Assembly: GCA_030440445.1 (NCBI GenBank)
Contig: CP098528.1
Location: 3,038,001-3,102,000 of the forward strand
Origin: Halomonas sp. KG2
GTDB taxonomy: Bacteria > Pseudomonadota > Gammaproteobacteria > Pseudomonadales > Halomonadaceae
Direction: 5' to 3'
DNA: 64,000 nucleotides
Shown: positions 28,301-36,825 of the stretch, in pieces
Numbering within the stretch: position 1 is the stretch's first letter
How the letters are laid out: every line of letters begins with the position of its first letter
The notes under the pieces: model-generated
What the model saw: the letters and a program-made list of their open reading frames with translations, nothing else
What the model was told of the DNA's origin: nothing
Database searches by the model: none
Position numbers and translations under genes: made by a program

Positions 28301-28442
28301 TATGCCCTGGATGCGCGCCGGTATCAATATCAACGACCTAGGCTTTCAAGACCCTACGCGCGAGATAGGCGGCACCTGGCTTGAACCGATTAGCGGCGCC
28401 AGCGTGCGCCAAGGCCTACCGGTAAGAGTGAGCCGCGTGTAA
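25347..28442 (+). CDS. ttrA: Tetrathionate reductase catalytic molybdopterin subunit
   Basis: A 1031-residue periplasmic molybdoenzyme of the DMSO reductase family, close to the 1020 residues usual for TtrA. A twin-arginine signal (SRRRFLKGAAAAGG) starts the protein. The N-terminal 4Fe-4S site is CYGCTTEC with a later STACARG, and GAYCGLAFR holds the candidate cysteine ligand of molybdenum. It reduces tetrathionate to thiosulfate. The ATG at 25347 follows AAAGGAGCGC; an earlier in-frame start would place extra residues before the signal. Thiosulfate or a related sulfur or arsenic oxyanion cannot be excluded as substrate, but subunit set and order argue for tetrathionate. Confidence 0.87.
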   Translation: MAKSAQDPSRRRFLKGAAAAGGAATFAVGYADPLAKMAKGITGSAGEKPQHNIHGNSLTPEYRVDLATGELTLAPDQRVAFTICYGCTTECGVRVRVDDTRGEVLRVAGNPYHPLSADDHLPMQTPVADALRSVSAYQEHGQVNRSTACARGNAMMSQITNPFRIDHCLKRVGERGSREWQKISFEQLIEEICEGGDLFGEGQVDGLRDIRDHDTLIDPDNPEYGPKANQLMVMEATDYGRSDLLKRFTLNAFATRNYGHHGAYCGLAFRMGSGAVMNNIVTNAHVKPDIQNARFIMYIGCAPSQAGNPFKRQGRLLAQARAAGTLEYVVVDPALNAATSHAADNNRWVPIRPGTDSAFAMAIIQWLLDNDGYAKEFLELPGQAAADAAGETTHSNATHLVIDTFEHPRRGYFLRASDLGFAEPGSDTDIPVVVSEGDLALSEQVMTADLFAERPVTLADGTTVTVKTSLALLRESANQYDLDTYAEHCGIPKTTIIELAQRYASHGRKAAVNCHGGMMSGNGFYAAFGVQMLNLLAGNYNMKGGSAVGGGTYSGTGEGPRYDLANFPGKRGPQGVFLSRSRFPYEKSSEYQRKLATGETPYPAKAPWRSLAPPTLTEHLPSALDGYPYPIKAVIGCMANPIYGQAGLKGVIVDKLKDPKRLGLFVAIDGFINETNRYADYIVPDSVMYEVWGFAGSWKGTLGKLSTACWPVVEPRQQKTAEGEPVSMDSFFIAVAKRLGLPGFGDNAIPDTDGNLHPLNRAEDYYLRAAANIAFQDEPLPEANAEDIAHGGIAPLLPKLERTLKADERGRVAYLYARGGRFEEASEHFVGEHLKHQWKKTLCVYNEAVGTSIDTTNGLPNSGVPCHKLPQLANKQPMREVFSEQEWPLLAFSFKSNLMNSYAIGNERLRMIKPYNPVQMHRQDAERFGIQHGDTIRIESPGGSIVGLALVSESVVPGALGIEHGYGHKDLGATPHIIDGQSQPDMPWMRAGININDLGFQDPTREIGGTWLEPISGASVRQGLPVRVSRV

Positions 28443-28449
28443 ACCGGCT

Positions 28450-28482
28450 GGGGTAGTGATGCTACAGCGTGATCACTACCCC
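28450..28482. terminator. Hairpin between convergent ttrA and chrA
   Basis: GGGGTAGTGAT and ATCACTACCCC form a perfect 11-bp stem with an 11-base loop. It includes the chrA stop codon. There is no T-run, so it is a terminator candidate on position and strength only. Confidence 0.5.
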
Positions 28483-29655
28483 ACCCAAGGCGATGACGAT
28501 CACCACAATCCACGCCGGTAGCTTCCAGACGGTCAGCAGTAAAAAGCCCGTCAGCGCCAAAACAAATTCATAAGGCCCAATAATCGCGCTGGTCCATACC
28601 GGCTGATACAACGCCGCGCCTAAAATACCCACCACTGCCGCGTTAGCGCCGCGCATCAACGCCTGAGCGCTCTGCCAGCGGCGAAAATGATTCCAAAAGG
28701 GCAACACCCCCACCAACAGCAAAAAGCCAGGAATAAAGATCGCCAACAACGCCAGCAGCGCACCAACCACGCCATTCATACCGGGCAGTAGCGCGCCTAA
28801 GTAGGCAGCAAAGGTGAATAGCGGCCCTGGCACCGCCTGGGCAGCCCCATAGCCTGCCAAAAACTCATCTGCGGTAATCCAGCCGGATTGCACCACTTCC
28901 GCTTCCAGCAGCGGCAGCACCACATGCCCACCGCCAAATACCAGCGCGCCAGAACGATAAAACGCATCGGCCACCGCTAGCCACGCGGCGCTACCGGCCA
29001 ACAACGGCAGCAAACCCAGCAGCGTCGCGAATAGCACTAAAGCGATAGTGCCTGCACGGCGGGATACCGGAAACTGCAGTGGCTCGCTGGGCGTAGCCGC
29101 GGCAACCATGCGGCACAGTGCCAACCCGGCGATACCGCCTAGCACAATCGCAGCTACCTGCCCCAGCGGCCCGCTGACCATGACCACTACAAACACCGCC
29201 GCCAGCGCAATCCCCACCCGGGTTTGATCGGGGCAAAGGTTACGCGCCATGCCCCACACCGCGTGGGCCACAATAGCTACCGCGACAACTTTTAAGCCAT
29301 GAATAATGCCGCTGGCAATCGGGCCATCCAGTACCGCCGCGCCAAACGCAAACAGCACCAGTACAATGGCAGAAGGTAGCGTAAACGCCAGCCATGCCAT
29401 GGCCGCGCCCCAAGGCCCGGCGCGCATTAACCCCAAAGCAAAGCCTACTTGGCTACTGGCTGGCCCCGGCAAAAATTGGCACAGCGCCACAAGATCAGCG
29501 TAAGCGCTTTCGCTTAACCACTGGCGGCGCTCCACAAAGGCCGTACGAAAATAGCCCAGGTGCGCCACCGGCCCGCCAAACGAGGTCAAACCCAAGGCCA
29601 AAAACGCCCAAAACACTTCGCTTACCCGCCCGTTAAGATGGTGCTTTTCAGCCAT
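28462..29655 (-). CDS. chrA: Chromate transporter ChrA (long form)
   Basis: A 397-residue two-domain CHR transporter. Each half has the family's FGGP-type motif (GLTSFGGPVAHLGYF near residue 20; VFGGGHVVLPLLE near 250) and LPGP/PGP segments (CQFLPGPASSQVG; AQAVPGPLFTFAAYLG). ChrA exports chromate and is often found without other chr genes in marine bacteria. No chrB regulator is nearby. It is monocistronic and convergent with ttrA. Confidence 0.92.
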   Translation of the reverse strand: MAEKHHLNGRVSEVFWAFLALGLTSFGGPVAHLGYFRTAFVERRQWLSESAYADLVALCQFLPGPASSQVGFALGLMRAGPWGAAMAWLAFTLPSAIVLVLFAFGAAVLDGPIASGIIHGLKVVAVAIVAHAVWGMARNLCPDQTRVGIALAAVFVVVMVSGPLGQVAAIVLGGIAGLALCRMVAAATPSEPLQFPVSRRAGTIALVLFATLLGLLPLLAGSAAWLAVADAFYRSGALVFGGGHVVLPLLEAEVVQSGWITADEFLAGYGAAQAVPGPLFTFAAYLGALLPGMNGVVGALLALLAIFIPGFLLLVGVLPFWNHFRRWQSAQALMRGANAAVVGILGAALYQPVWTSAIIGPYEFVLALTGFLLLTVWKLPAWIVVIVIALGGVVITL

Positions 29656-29808
29656 AGCGTAAGCTTCCCCGTGTGGACAAAAGACCTAATCTACTTATTA
29701 AAGCTGACACAGTGATGACAGTGTGCACGATCATCCGCAGGGGCTTCATCAACGCAGGTGCGCTGACGCTTACACCGCGCTACAAAATCTTCCTATTCAA
29801 TGATTTAA

Positions 29809-29870
29809 GTAGCGCGTGGTAACGAATCTCGCGAGGCACGAGCGAATGAGGCACCCGCGGGCTGATACAG
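29809..29870. repeat. Interspersed element sharing a 14-base core with 51946-51959
   Basis: The intergenic stretch between ilvD and chrA holds GTAGCGCGTGGTAA (29809-29822), followed about 30 bases later by GGCACCCGCGGG. The same core and a GCACCCGCG block occur in the same order on the opposite strand at 51920-51959. This suggests a dispersed repeat of unknown kind. Confidence 0.4.
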
Positions 29871-29895
29871 GCACCTTCACGTATTGATATGCAGG

Positions 29896-31572
29896 TTAAT
29901 CGGTAACAGCACCGGTACTGGCAGAACTGACCAACTTGGCATACTTCGCCAACACGCCTTTGCGGTAGCGCGGTTCTGGCTGCTGCCAGGCTGCGCGGCG
30001 GCGCATCATCTCTTCATCGCTGATGTCCACTTCAATGGTGTCGGCTTCGGCATCAATGGTGATGGCATCGCCATCCTGAACCAGCGCCAGCGGGCCACCA
30101 TCGAAGGCTTCCGGTGATACGTGCCCGACAACAAAGCCATGGCTGCCGCCAGAGAAACGCCCATCGGTAATCAACGCCACATCATTACCCAGGCCGCGCC
30201 CCATAATCGCAGACGTTGGCGTAAGCATTTCGCGCATGCCGGGGCCGCCTTTCGGGCCTTCATAACGAATCACCACCACATCACCCGCCACCACGGTGCC
30301 GTCGTTAATGCGCGCCTGGGCCTCTTCTTCAGAGCCAAACACCCGCGCCGAACCGCTAAAGCGCGTCCCTTCCTTGCCAGTAATTTTGGCCACTGCACCT
30401 TCCGGCGCCAGGTTACCAAACAGAATACGCAGATGGCTTTCAGCTTTAAGCGGGTTACCCAGCGGCGCAATAATCTGTTGATCCATAGGATAAGGCTCAA
30501 CCTCTTCCAGGTTTTCGGCCAGCGTTTTCCCCGTCACTGTTAAGCAGTCGCCGTGCAGCAATCCAGCATCCAGCAGAATTTTCATCAGCGGCTGAATGCC
30601 ACCAATCGCCACCAGCTCACTCATCATATAGTGGCCACTGGGACGCAGGTCAGCGACTACCGGCACGCGCTTGCCGATCTCGGTGAAGTCGGCAAGGGTC
30701 AGTTCCACGCCAATGGTGCGCGCCATGCCAATCAAATGCAGCACCGCATTGGTAGAGCCGCCCAGCGCAATCACCACGGTAATCGCATTCTCAAACGCTT
30801 CGCGGGTCATGATGTCAGAAGGCTTGATATCACTGGCCAACAGTGCCAGCACGGCCTCGCCTGCCGCTTTACAGTCATCGCGCTTGTCTTGGGAAATGGC
30901 GTTCTGCGCCGAGCTACCCGGCAGGCTCATACCCAATGCTTCAATGGCAGATGCCATCGTATTGGCGGTGTACATACCGCCACAGGAACCCGGGCCAGGA
31001 ATCGCGGTTTCTTCGATATTTTTGAGTTCAATCAGGTCAATATCACCACGGGAGTGTGCGCCCATCGCCTCAAATACCGACACGATATCGGTATGGCCCT
31101 TGCCGGGCATAATGGTGCCGCCATAAACAAACACGCTGGGGCGATTCAGACGCGCCAAGCCCATCACGCAACCCGGCATATTTTTGTCACAGCCGCCAAT
31201 CGCCACCAGCCCATCAAAGCCTTCACAGCCCGCCACGGTTTCAATGGAATCGGCAATCACCTCGCGGGAAACCAGCGAATACTTCATGCCTTCAGTGCCG
31301 TTAGCAATACCATCGGAAATAGTGATGGTATTAAAGATCACCCCTTTACCACCCGCCGCGTCGGCACCGTCACGGGCGAACTCGGCTAACTCACCAATGT
31401 GGCTATTACACGGAGTCACCATGCTCCAGGTAGAGGCAACACCCACCTGGGGCTTAGTAAAGTCATCATCGTTAAACCCCACCGCCCGCAGCATTGCGCG
31501 GCTAGCTGCCTTGCCAGGGCCATCCACCACCTGGGCTGAATGGCGGCGGGTATTATTAGTAGGCTCGGTCAT
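29896..31572 (-). CDS. ilvD: Dihydroxy-acid dehydratase
   Basis: A 558-residue iron-sulfur dehydratase of branched-chain amino acid and pantothenate synthesis. It converts 2,3-dihydroxy-isovalerate and its homologue to the 2-oxo acids. The cluster cysteines are visible in [13 protein letters not shown] and [14 protein letters not shown], and [28 protein letters not shown] are family motifs. The start is set at 31572 ([12 protein letters not shown]) because AGAGGAA lies upstream; an upstream ATG at 31623 gives residues foreign to the family. It is a single gene here. Confidence 0.96.
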   Translation of the reverse strand: MTEPTNNTRRHSAQVVDGPGKAASRAMLRAVGFNDDDFTKPQVGVASTWSMVTPCNSHIGELAEFARDGADAAGGKGVIFNTITISDGIANGTEGMKYSLVSREVIADSIETVAGCEGFDGLVAIGGCDKNMPGCVMGLARLNRPSVFVYGGTIMPGKGHTDIVSVFEAMGAHSRGDIDLIELKNIEETAIPGPGSCGGMYTANTMASAIEALGMSLPGSSAQNAISQDKRDDCKAAGEAVLALLASDIKPSDIMTREAFENAITVVIALGGSTNAVLHLIGMARTIGVELTLADFTEIGKRVPVVADLRPSGHYMMSELVAIGGIQPLMKILLDAGLLHGDCLTVTGKTLAENLEEVEPYPMDQQIIAPLGNPLKAESHLRILFGNLAPEGAVAKITGKEGTRFSGSARVFGSEEEAQARINDGTVVAGDVVVIRYEGPKGGPGMREMLTPTSAIMGRGLGNDVALITDGRFSGGSHGFVVGHVSPEAFDGGPLALVQDGDAITIDAEADTIEVDISDEEMMRRRAAWQQPEPRYRKGVLAKYAKLVSSASTGAVTD

Positions 31573-31699
31573 GGGGAATTCCTCTTTGCTTGACTCACAT
31601 CGCGTTACGCACGGTATCCACATAGCTTGGCGATGCCATGGCGTTCACGCAAGCAAAGATGAAAAACCCAAGTGACTCACTTATGGCGTACTATGTACG

Positions 31700-31990
31700 T
31701 TAAATAGCTGTTTTATGCCGCTGAGCCTGAACAGACAGCTCAAATCCGCAAGCATCCGCATAGCGCTGCAGCGTTTTCCAACCGGGATTGCTATCTCCAC
31801 GCTCTAGCCTACTGATGTTACTTTTCTGGGTATGCAAGCGCTTGGCTAACTCCTCCTGAGTTAAGCCAGCACGCTGACGCATAGAAATAAGCGTTGTCGC
31901 CAGCTCAAACTCTGGCGCCAAACGTTCATACTCTGCTTTCACCTCAGGGTTTTGAAGCGCCTGCTCTTTCAATGCTTTTAAGTTAATCAC
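31700..31990 (-). CDS. HigA-type antitoxin, XRE family
   Basis: A 96-residue protein with a C-terminal XRE helix-turn-helix (RAGLTQEELAKRLHTQKSNISRLERG) and an N-terminal segment MINLKALKEQAL. It starts with GTG at 31990, preceded by GAGGTG, and this GTG overlaps the toxin stop by four bases (GTGA). It should bind the toxin and, with it, the operator at 32324-32343. The gene order toxin then antitoxin is the one seen in HigBA modules. Confidence 0.85.
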   Translation of the reverse strand: MINLKALKEQALQNPEVKAEYERLAPEFELATTLISMRQRAGLTQEELAKRLHTQKSNISRLERGDSNPGWKTLQRYADACGFELSVQAQRHKTAI

Positions 31991-32307
31991 GACTGCACCT
32001 CGCGCTGTCTTGATCGAGCCAGCATCAGCGCCTGACGAGGCGTTTTTTGGCTCTTTTTGACAAATGCATAAAGAATCACGACCTGTCGTCCATGCACATA
32101 GCAAAACAAAGAACGCCCGATGCCCTCTTTCGCCTTTGCTCTAATTTCGAAAAGACCATCGCCCATCGACTCTGTATGCGGTGGCCCCAAGTTCGCGCCA
32201 TGCTCCTCTACCATTTCCAGCAACCGGAGCATTCTAGCTTGTATTTTTGGCGGCATGCCGAGAATCTCTTTCTCCACGCCGGGGTAAAAACTAACCTGCC
32301 ATTCCAT
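31987..32307 (-). CDS. HigB/Gp49-type toxin of the RelE superfamily
   Basis: A 106-residue basic protein of the phage-derived Gp49/HigB group: VEKEILGMPPKIQARMLRLLEMVEEHG, then FEIRAKAKEGIGRSLFCYVHGRQVVILYAFVKKSQKTP, the beta-sheet core of RelE-like mRNA interferases. It would cleave mRNA at the ribosome when free of antitoxin. ATG at 32307 is preferred with GGAG eight to eleven bases upstream; a TTG two codons earlier is possible. Translation is coupled to the antitoxin. Confidence 0.87.
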   Translation of the reverse strand: MEWQVSFYPGVEKEILGMPPKIQARMLRLLEMVEEHGANLGPPHTESMGDGLFEIRAKAKEGIGRSLFCYVHGRQVVILYAFVKKSQKTPRQALMLARSRQREVQS

Positions 32308-32323
32308 AGCCAAGCTCCGGTCA

Positions 32324-32343
32324 AGTTATCTTTTATGATAACT
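32324..32343. promoter_or_regulatory. Palindromic operator of the first HigBA-type module
   Basis: AGTTATC and GATAACT, separated by six bases, form a perfect 7-bp dyad 17 bases upstream of the toxin start. Such sites bind the antitoxin homodimer for autorepression. Confidence 0.6.
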
Positions 32344-32453
32344 CAGCTTCTGTAAAAGTTCCTAACTCTGATGCACGCGAGTTCCTTTAACTTATGGCAC
32401 CATAGTGCTACGCGCTATTCCCAATGCCTAATGCCGCGAAGGAACACCAACGC

Positions 32454-35400
32454 ATGTCTGCCAATTCACACTGCTCACCAACACCGTTCTCGCCAACGTC
32501 GCTTACCCCTGGCTTTATGGTGGTGCACGCTAACCGCCTGGAAGACTTGCGCGGGCTGGCGGTGCAGTGGATGCGCTTGCATCCATTGGGGCCACTGGAA
32601 AACGAGACCATTCTGGTGCAGAGCAACGGCATTGGGCAGTGGTTAAAGCTGGCGCTGGCGGAAGACCCGGAAAACGGCGGAGCGGGCATCGCCACCGCGC
32701 TGGATGTCATGCTGCCTGCACGGTTTCTATGGCAGGCCTACCGCACGGTGCTCACCCACGTAGATCAAGATGGCGACGCGGTGCCTGAAACCTCGCCGTT
32801 TGATAAATCGCGCTTGGTGTGGCGGCTACTGCGCCTGCTGCCCACGCTAGCGGGGCAGGAAGTGTTCGCGCCGCTGGCCCAGTTCTTGGAAGTTGACCGC
32901 GACCAGCGCAAGCACTACCAACTGGCCGAGCGGCTGGCGGATTTGTTCGACCAGTATCAGGTCTACCGCGCCGACTGGCTGGATGCCTGGGCCAACGGTA
33001 ACGATGTACTGATCACTGCTCGGGGCGAACCCCGCCCGCTGGAAGAGCACCAGCGCTGGCAGCCTGCGCTATGGCGCATTCTGCGCGAAGATGTCGCCGC
33101 CACCCAAGGCGATGCAGGCCTTAACAGTAGCCGTGCCCAGGTGCATCGGCGCTTTTTGAAAGCGACAGAACAGCTGGAAGGCCAGCCCTGCCCGCGCGGT
33201 TTGCCTCGGCGGCTGATTATTTTTGGTATTTCATCGCTGCCCCAACAAACCCTGGAAGCGCTGGCGGCGCTCTCTCGCTGCTGCCAAATCGTGCTGTGTG
33301 TGCACAACCCCTGCCAGTTCTACTGGGCAGATATCATCGAGCACAAAGATTTACTGCGCGCCAACCGCTACCGCCAGCGGCGCAAAACCGGCATGCCCGA
33401 AGCGTTGGATGTACTGGGCACTGGCGACGCCGACGATGCCCTGCATCTGCACGCCCAGCCGCTACTCGCCGCCTGGGGCAAGCAGGGCCGCGACTACCTG
33501 CGCCTGCTGGATGAACACGACGATTCGGGCAATTATCAAACCTTGTTTGAGCAGCAGGCGTTGCGGATCGATATGTTTGAGCCGTTTAACGGCGTTGATC
33601 GCGATTGCCTGCTCAGCCAACTGCAAGATGATATTCGCGAGCTGCGCCCCGTGGCAGAAACCCAAACCCACTGGCCCGCGCTTAGCTCGGCAGATGACTC
33701 CATGGTGTTTCATATTGCCCACGGCCCTCAGCGGGAAGTTGAGATCCTCCACGACCAGCTGCTGGCCGCCTTCAGTGCCGACCCTGAGCTGCGCCCGCGG
33801 GATATCATCGTCATGGTGCCAGATATCGACCGCTACGCGCCGCATATCGCCGCAGTGTTTGGCCAGCTACCAAGCGACGACCCGCGGCATATTCCCTACA
33901 CGCTTTCCGACCAAGCCAGCCGCCACCGCCTGCCTCTAATGATTGCCCTGGAAAAGCTGCTGCGCCTGCCAGAGCTGCGCCTTTCAGTCAGCGACTTACT
34001 GGATCTGCTAGATGTACCCGCTCTGCGCCAGCGCTTTGGGCTGGAAGAGCGCGACCTGCCGGTACTAGAGCGCTGGATGGAAGGCGCTGGAATTCGTTGG
34101 GGGCTGAATGCCAAGCAGCGCCAGACTCTCGAGTTACCCGGCGGGCTAAGCCAAAACACCTGGGCGTTTGGCCTGCGCCGCTTGCTGCTGGGCTACACCG
34201 TGGGCGAAGGCCACGCATGGCAAGGTATCGAGCCGTTTGACGACATCGGCGGGCTGGAAGCGGGCCTTGCCGGGCCGTTAGCCACCTTGCTGGAAAAGCT
34301 CGAAGAGACCTGGGAAACCTTCTGCCAGCCCACCGATACCGCCAACTGGGTAGCGCGGCTACGCACGCTGCTGGAAACCTTCTTTCTTACCGACGACGCC
34401 CAAGAAAGCGTGATGCTCACCAAGCTGGAAAACGGCTTGCAGCAAATGCTGGAAAGCAGCGAGGAAGCCCAATTAAACGAACCGCTGCCGCTCTCCATGG
34501 TGCGCGAACACTGGCTGGCACAGATTGATGAACACAGCCTTTCCCAGCGCTTTCTAGCCGGCGCGGTTAACTTCGCTACGCTAATGCCCATGCGCGCCAT
34601 TCCGTTTAAGCGCGTGTGCCTGTTGGGCATGAACGACGGTGAGTACCCCCGCTCTCAGCCACCGCTAGATTTTGATTTAATGGGCAGTGACTACCGCCCC
34701 GGTGACCGCTCCCGCCGGGAGGATGACCGCTACCTGTTTTTGGAAGCGCTGCTCTCCGCCCGCGACCAGCTCTACATAAGCTGGGTCGGCAGAAGCCAAA
34801 TCGACAACACCCCGCTACCGCCTTCGGTGCTGGTCGGCCAGCTGCGTGACCATTTGGAAGCAGGCTGGCAGATCGAGAACGGCACGCCGCTGCTGGAAGC
34901 GCTAACTACCGAGCATCCGCTGCAGCCGTTTAGCCGCGCTTATTTTGATACCAACACGCAAGTCACGCGACTGTTTACCTATGCGCATGAATGGCGCGAG
35001 GTACACGCACCGCGCACGCCTCAAGCTGCCCAATCCACACTTCCCCCACCGGAAAACATCCCGACCAGCCTGACGCTTGGCCAGTTAGGCCAATTCCTGC
35101 GCGAGCCAGTACGCGCCTTCTTCAATACCCGGCTGGGGGTGTATTTCGAGCAGGAAGCGATTGCCGAGCTAGACGAAGAACCGTTCGCCCTGGATGGCCT
35201 GCAAAACTGGCAGTTGCAAGACCAACTGATCGCCGCCCAGCGCCACGCCATTGACCGTGGCGAGCCACGCATTGAAGCACTGCACGCAGCCCTTGAACGT
35301 TTTCAGGGCCAAGGCGTATTGGCCATGGGTGCCTTTGGCGAGCGCATGCGCGATGCCTTAGCAGAACCCATGGAAGCCCTGTTCAGCGACTACGAAGAAG

Positions 35401-36080
35401 CCCTGGACGCTTGGCCGATTGCGCTAGGTGACCCAGCAGCCATTCACCTGGAAGGCAGTAACGGTATTACGCTGGAAGATTGGCTGGGCGAGCTACGCCA
35501 GGATGACGCGGGCAACCGCTGCCGCCTGCTATTACTCAGCAGCAGCCTGATTAAGAACAGCAAGTACCAGTGGCATCTGCTGCTACGCCACTGGGTTGCC
35601 CACCTGGCTGGCAATCTCAGCGGCCCGATGACCACCCAACTACTTTCCAAGGCCGGCAATATCACCCTGGAACCTATCGCTGCCGACATCGCCCACGCCC
35701 ATCTGGAAACCCAGCTAAGCGCCTGGCAACACGGCCTGGAAGTGCCGCTTCCGCTAGCCCCCCAGGCCTCTTTTGCGTGGCTGACAAAACTGGGCACACC
35801 TGACATTGCGATTGAAAAAGGCACGGAAAGCGACGCCTACGCCGCAGCCGAAAAAGTCTATGAGAGCGGATTTAAAACCATCGGCGAAGCCGACCAGAGC
35901 CCTTATCTCGGCCACCAATGGCCCCGCTTCGAGCGGCTATTTTTCGACCGCACCGCCAACGAAAAGCACACCTTTGCCGAACTCACGGAAGCGCTGTACG
36001 CCCCGCTGTTTTACGCCGTGAAAGGTAATGCGAAGAAAGACAATGGGAACAAAGATAACGCCAAGAAAGCGGCATCGTAA
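32454..36080 (+). CDS. recC: RecBCD enzyme subunit RecC
   Basis: About 1208 residues. RecC is the subunit that splits the strands and recognises Chi in the RecBCD helicase-nuclease. Family features include the N-terminal VVHANRLEDLRGLAVQWMRLHPL with LVQSNGIGQWLKLAL, FGISSLPQQTLEAL, and the VCLLGMNDGEYPRSQPPLDFDLM segment in the inactive nuclease-like part. I choose ATG 32454 with GAAGGAAC upstream; another in-frame ATG at 32424 is possible. The C-terminus ends in a lysine/asparagine-rich tail encoded by a 15-base repeat, which is not part of the conserved fold. recC is separated from recB by a MerR regulator, a small ORF, DUF2938 and pncB. Confidence 0.94.
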   Translation: MSANSHCSPTPFSPTSLTPGFMVVHANRLEDLRGLAVQWMRLHPLGPLENETILVQSNGIGQWLKLALAEDPENGGAGIATALDVMLPARFLWQAYRTVLTHVDQDGDAVPETSPFDKSRLVWRLLRLLPTLAGQEVFAPLAQFLEVDRDQRKHYQLAERLADLFDQYQVYRADWLDAWANGNDVLITARGEPRPLEEHQRWQPALWRILREDVAATQGDAGLNSSRAQVHRRFLKATEQLEGQPCPRGLPRRLIIFGISSLPQQTLEALAALSRCCQIVLCVHNPCQFYWADIIEHKDLLRANRYRQRRKTGMPEALDVLGTGDADDALHLHAQPLLAAWGKQGRDYLRLLDEHDDSGNYQTLFEQQALRIDMFEPFNGVDRDCLLSQLQDDIRELRPVAETQTHWPALSSADDSMVFHIAHGPQREVEILHDQLLAAFSADPELRPRDIIVMVPDIDRYAPHIAAVFGQLPSDDPRHIPYTLSDQASRHRLPLMIALEKLLRLPELRLSVSDLLDLLDVPALRQRFGLEERDLPVLERWMEGAGIRWGLNAKQRQTLELPGGLSQNTWAFGLRRLLLGYTVGEGHAWQGIEPFDDIGGLEAGLAGPLATLLEKLEETWETFCQPTDTANWVARLRTLLETFFLTDDAQESVMLTKLENGLQQMLESSEEAQLNEPLPLSMVREHWLAQIDEHSLSQRFLAGAVNFATLMPMRAIPFKRVCLLGMNDGEYPRSQPPLDFDLMGSDYRPGDRSRREDDRYLFLEALLSARDQLYISWVGRSQIDNTPLPPSVLVGQLRDHLEAGWQIENGTPLLEALTTEHPLQPFSRAYFDTNTQVTRLFTYAHEWREVHAPRTPQAAQSTLPPPENIPTSLTLGQLGQFLREPVRAFFNTRLGVYFEQEAIAELDEEPFALDGLQNWQLQDQLIAAQRHAIDRGEPRIEALHAALERFQGQGVLAMGAFGERMRDALAEPMEALFSDYEEALDAWPIALGDPAAIHLEGSNGITLEDWLGELRQDDAGNRCRLLLLSSSLIKNSKYQWHLLLRHWVAHLAGNLSGPMTTQLLSKAGNITLEPIAADIAHAHLETQLSAWQHGLEVPLPLAPQASFAWLTKLGTPDIAIEKGTESDAYAAAEKVYESGFKTIGEADQSPYLGHQWPRFERLFFDRTANEKHTFAELTEALYAPLFYAVKGNAKKDNGNKDNAKKAAS
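36027..36071 (+). repeat. 15-base tandem repeat at the recC 3' end
   Basis: Three in-frame copies (AATGCGAAGAAAGAC, AATGGGAACAAAGAT, AACGCCAAGAAAGCG) encode the charged C-terminal tail of RecC just before the stop. Confidence 0.75.
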
Positions 36081-36135
36081 TGCGTTAAGCGCCTCGTCTA
36101 GCCCCTATTCAAGCTCAACCGTGCCCATGGGGTGA

Positions 36136-36600
36136 TCAGGGTTTACTCCCTTTCTGCTTGGCACGGCTGTTTTGCTGCGTAAGGCGCTTTTGCTGCTCAG
36201 GCCTTCGCCCAGTCTGGCGAGCCAATGCGATGCGCATAAGACGTTGAAACGTCGGGCACTCCAGATGACTCGGCGCAGTGCAGGTCGCCACATGACGCAA
36301 ACCGTCACGAAGGGCTGTCAGTTCGTTAATGTGGCGGTCGAGAAGATCTGCCTTAGCACTCACCGCTTCACGGTCGATTTCCGGCTGCCGTTGCGTGCCA
36401 AGCATGTCGCGCATCTCGGCCAGAGAAAAACCCGCGACCTGCCCCAACGCAATCAGCGACAAGCGTGTTAAAACGCTGGTCTCGAAAACCCGCCGCAGAC
36501 CATTGCGCCCTACCGACCTAATCAGGCCAACTTCCTCGTAATAGCGCAATTTCGAGGCAGGAATACCGCTTTTTCGAGACAGTTCGGAAATATCGAGCAT
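36136..36600 (-). CDS. MerR-family transcriptional regulator
   Basis: A 154-residue regulator. The N-terminal winged helix-turn-helix reads LDISELSRKSGIPASKLRYYEEVGLI, followed by the second MerR helix pair (LIALGQVAGFSLAEMRDML) and a dimerisation coiled coil (DLLDRHINELTALRDGL). The C-terminal region has Cys residues in CTAPSHLECPTF, a spacing that could bind a metal or react with oxidants, then a basic tail. The start at 36600 is supported by homology; the longer reading frame would run through the promoter. It is divergent from DUF2938, whose promoter has the 19-bp spacing typical of MerR targets. Confidence 0.88.
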   Translation of the reverse strand: MLDISELSRKSGIPASKLRYYEEVGLIRSVGRNGLRRVFETSVLTRLSLIALGQVAGFSLAEMRDMLGTQRQPEIDREAVSAKADLLDRHINELTALRDGLRHVATCTAPSHLECPTFQRLMRIALARQTGRRPEQQKRLTQQNSRAKQKGSKP

Positions 36601-36605
36601 GGCAC

Positions 36606-36636
36606 TTGACTTAAAGTTGACTTGAAGTAATAGGCT
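36606..36636 (+). promoter_or_regulatory. MerR-type promoter with 19-bp spacer and dyad operator
   Basis: TTGACT (36606-36611) and TAGGCT (36631-36636) are separated by exactly 19 bases. Between them lies the dyad CTTAAAGT-TG-ACTTGAAG (36610-36627), with seven of eight pairs matching; it agrees with the SoxR-box sequence at 14 of 18 positions. This is the classic layout of promoters that MerR proteins untwist. It points towards DUF2938. Confidence 0.75.
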
Positions 36637-36711
36637 ACAACGCTTCTCCCTTACGTATCCACCCACACTTCTAGCCACACTGCTATTTACACTGCGAGGA
36701 GTCTAACAAGC

Positions 36712-36825
36712 ATGCCTGTTTTCAATACGCAAAGCCGCCCATACGCCGTTGCTAAACCGTTAACAAAAGCAATGATAGCAAGCACAGCGACGACCGGGGC
36801 AAAAATGCCAGGAGCGCAGCAATGA
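36712..36825 (+). CDS. Small ORF of 37 codons in the DUF2938 leader
   Basis: ATG at 36712 follows GAGGAG (36695-36700) and opens 37 codons ending in TGA at 36823-36825. That stop overlaps the DUF2938 start as ATGA, so translation should be coupled. The peptide starts MPVFNTQSRPYAVAKPL and is basic and soluble, with no domain I recognise. It lies between the MerR-type promoter and DUF2938. It could be a leader peptide, a small protein, or the remnant of a longer gene. Confidence 0.5.
   Translation: MPVFNTQSRPYAVAKPLTKAMIASTATTGAKMPGAQQ

Noticed and set aside
30553..31389. 278-codon open frame antisense to ilvD
   Set aside because: It is a mirror of the ilvD codon pattern; ilvD is unmistakable on the other strand.
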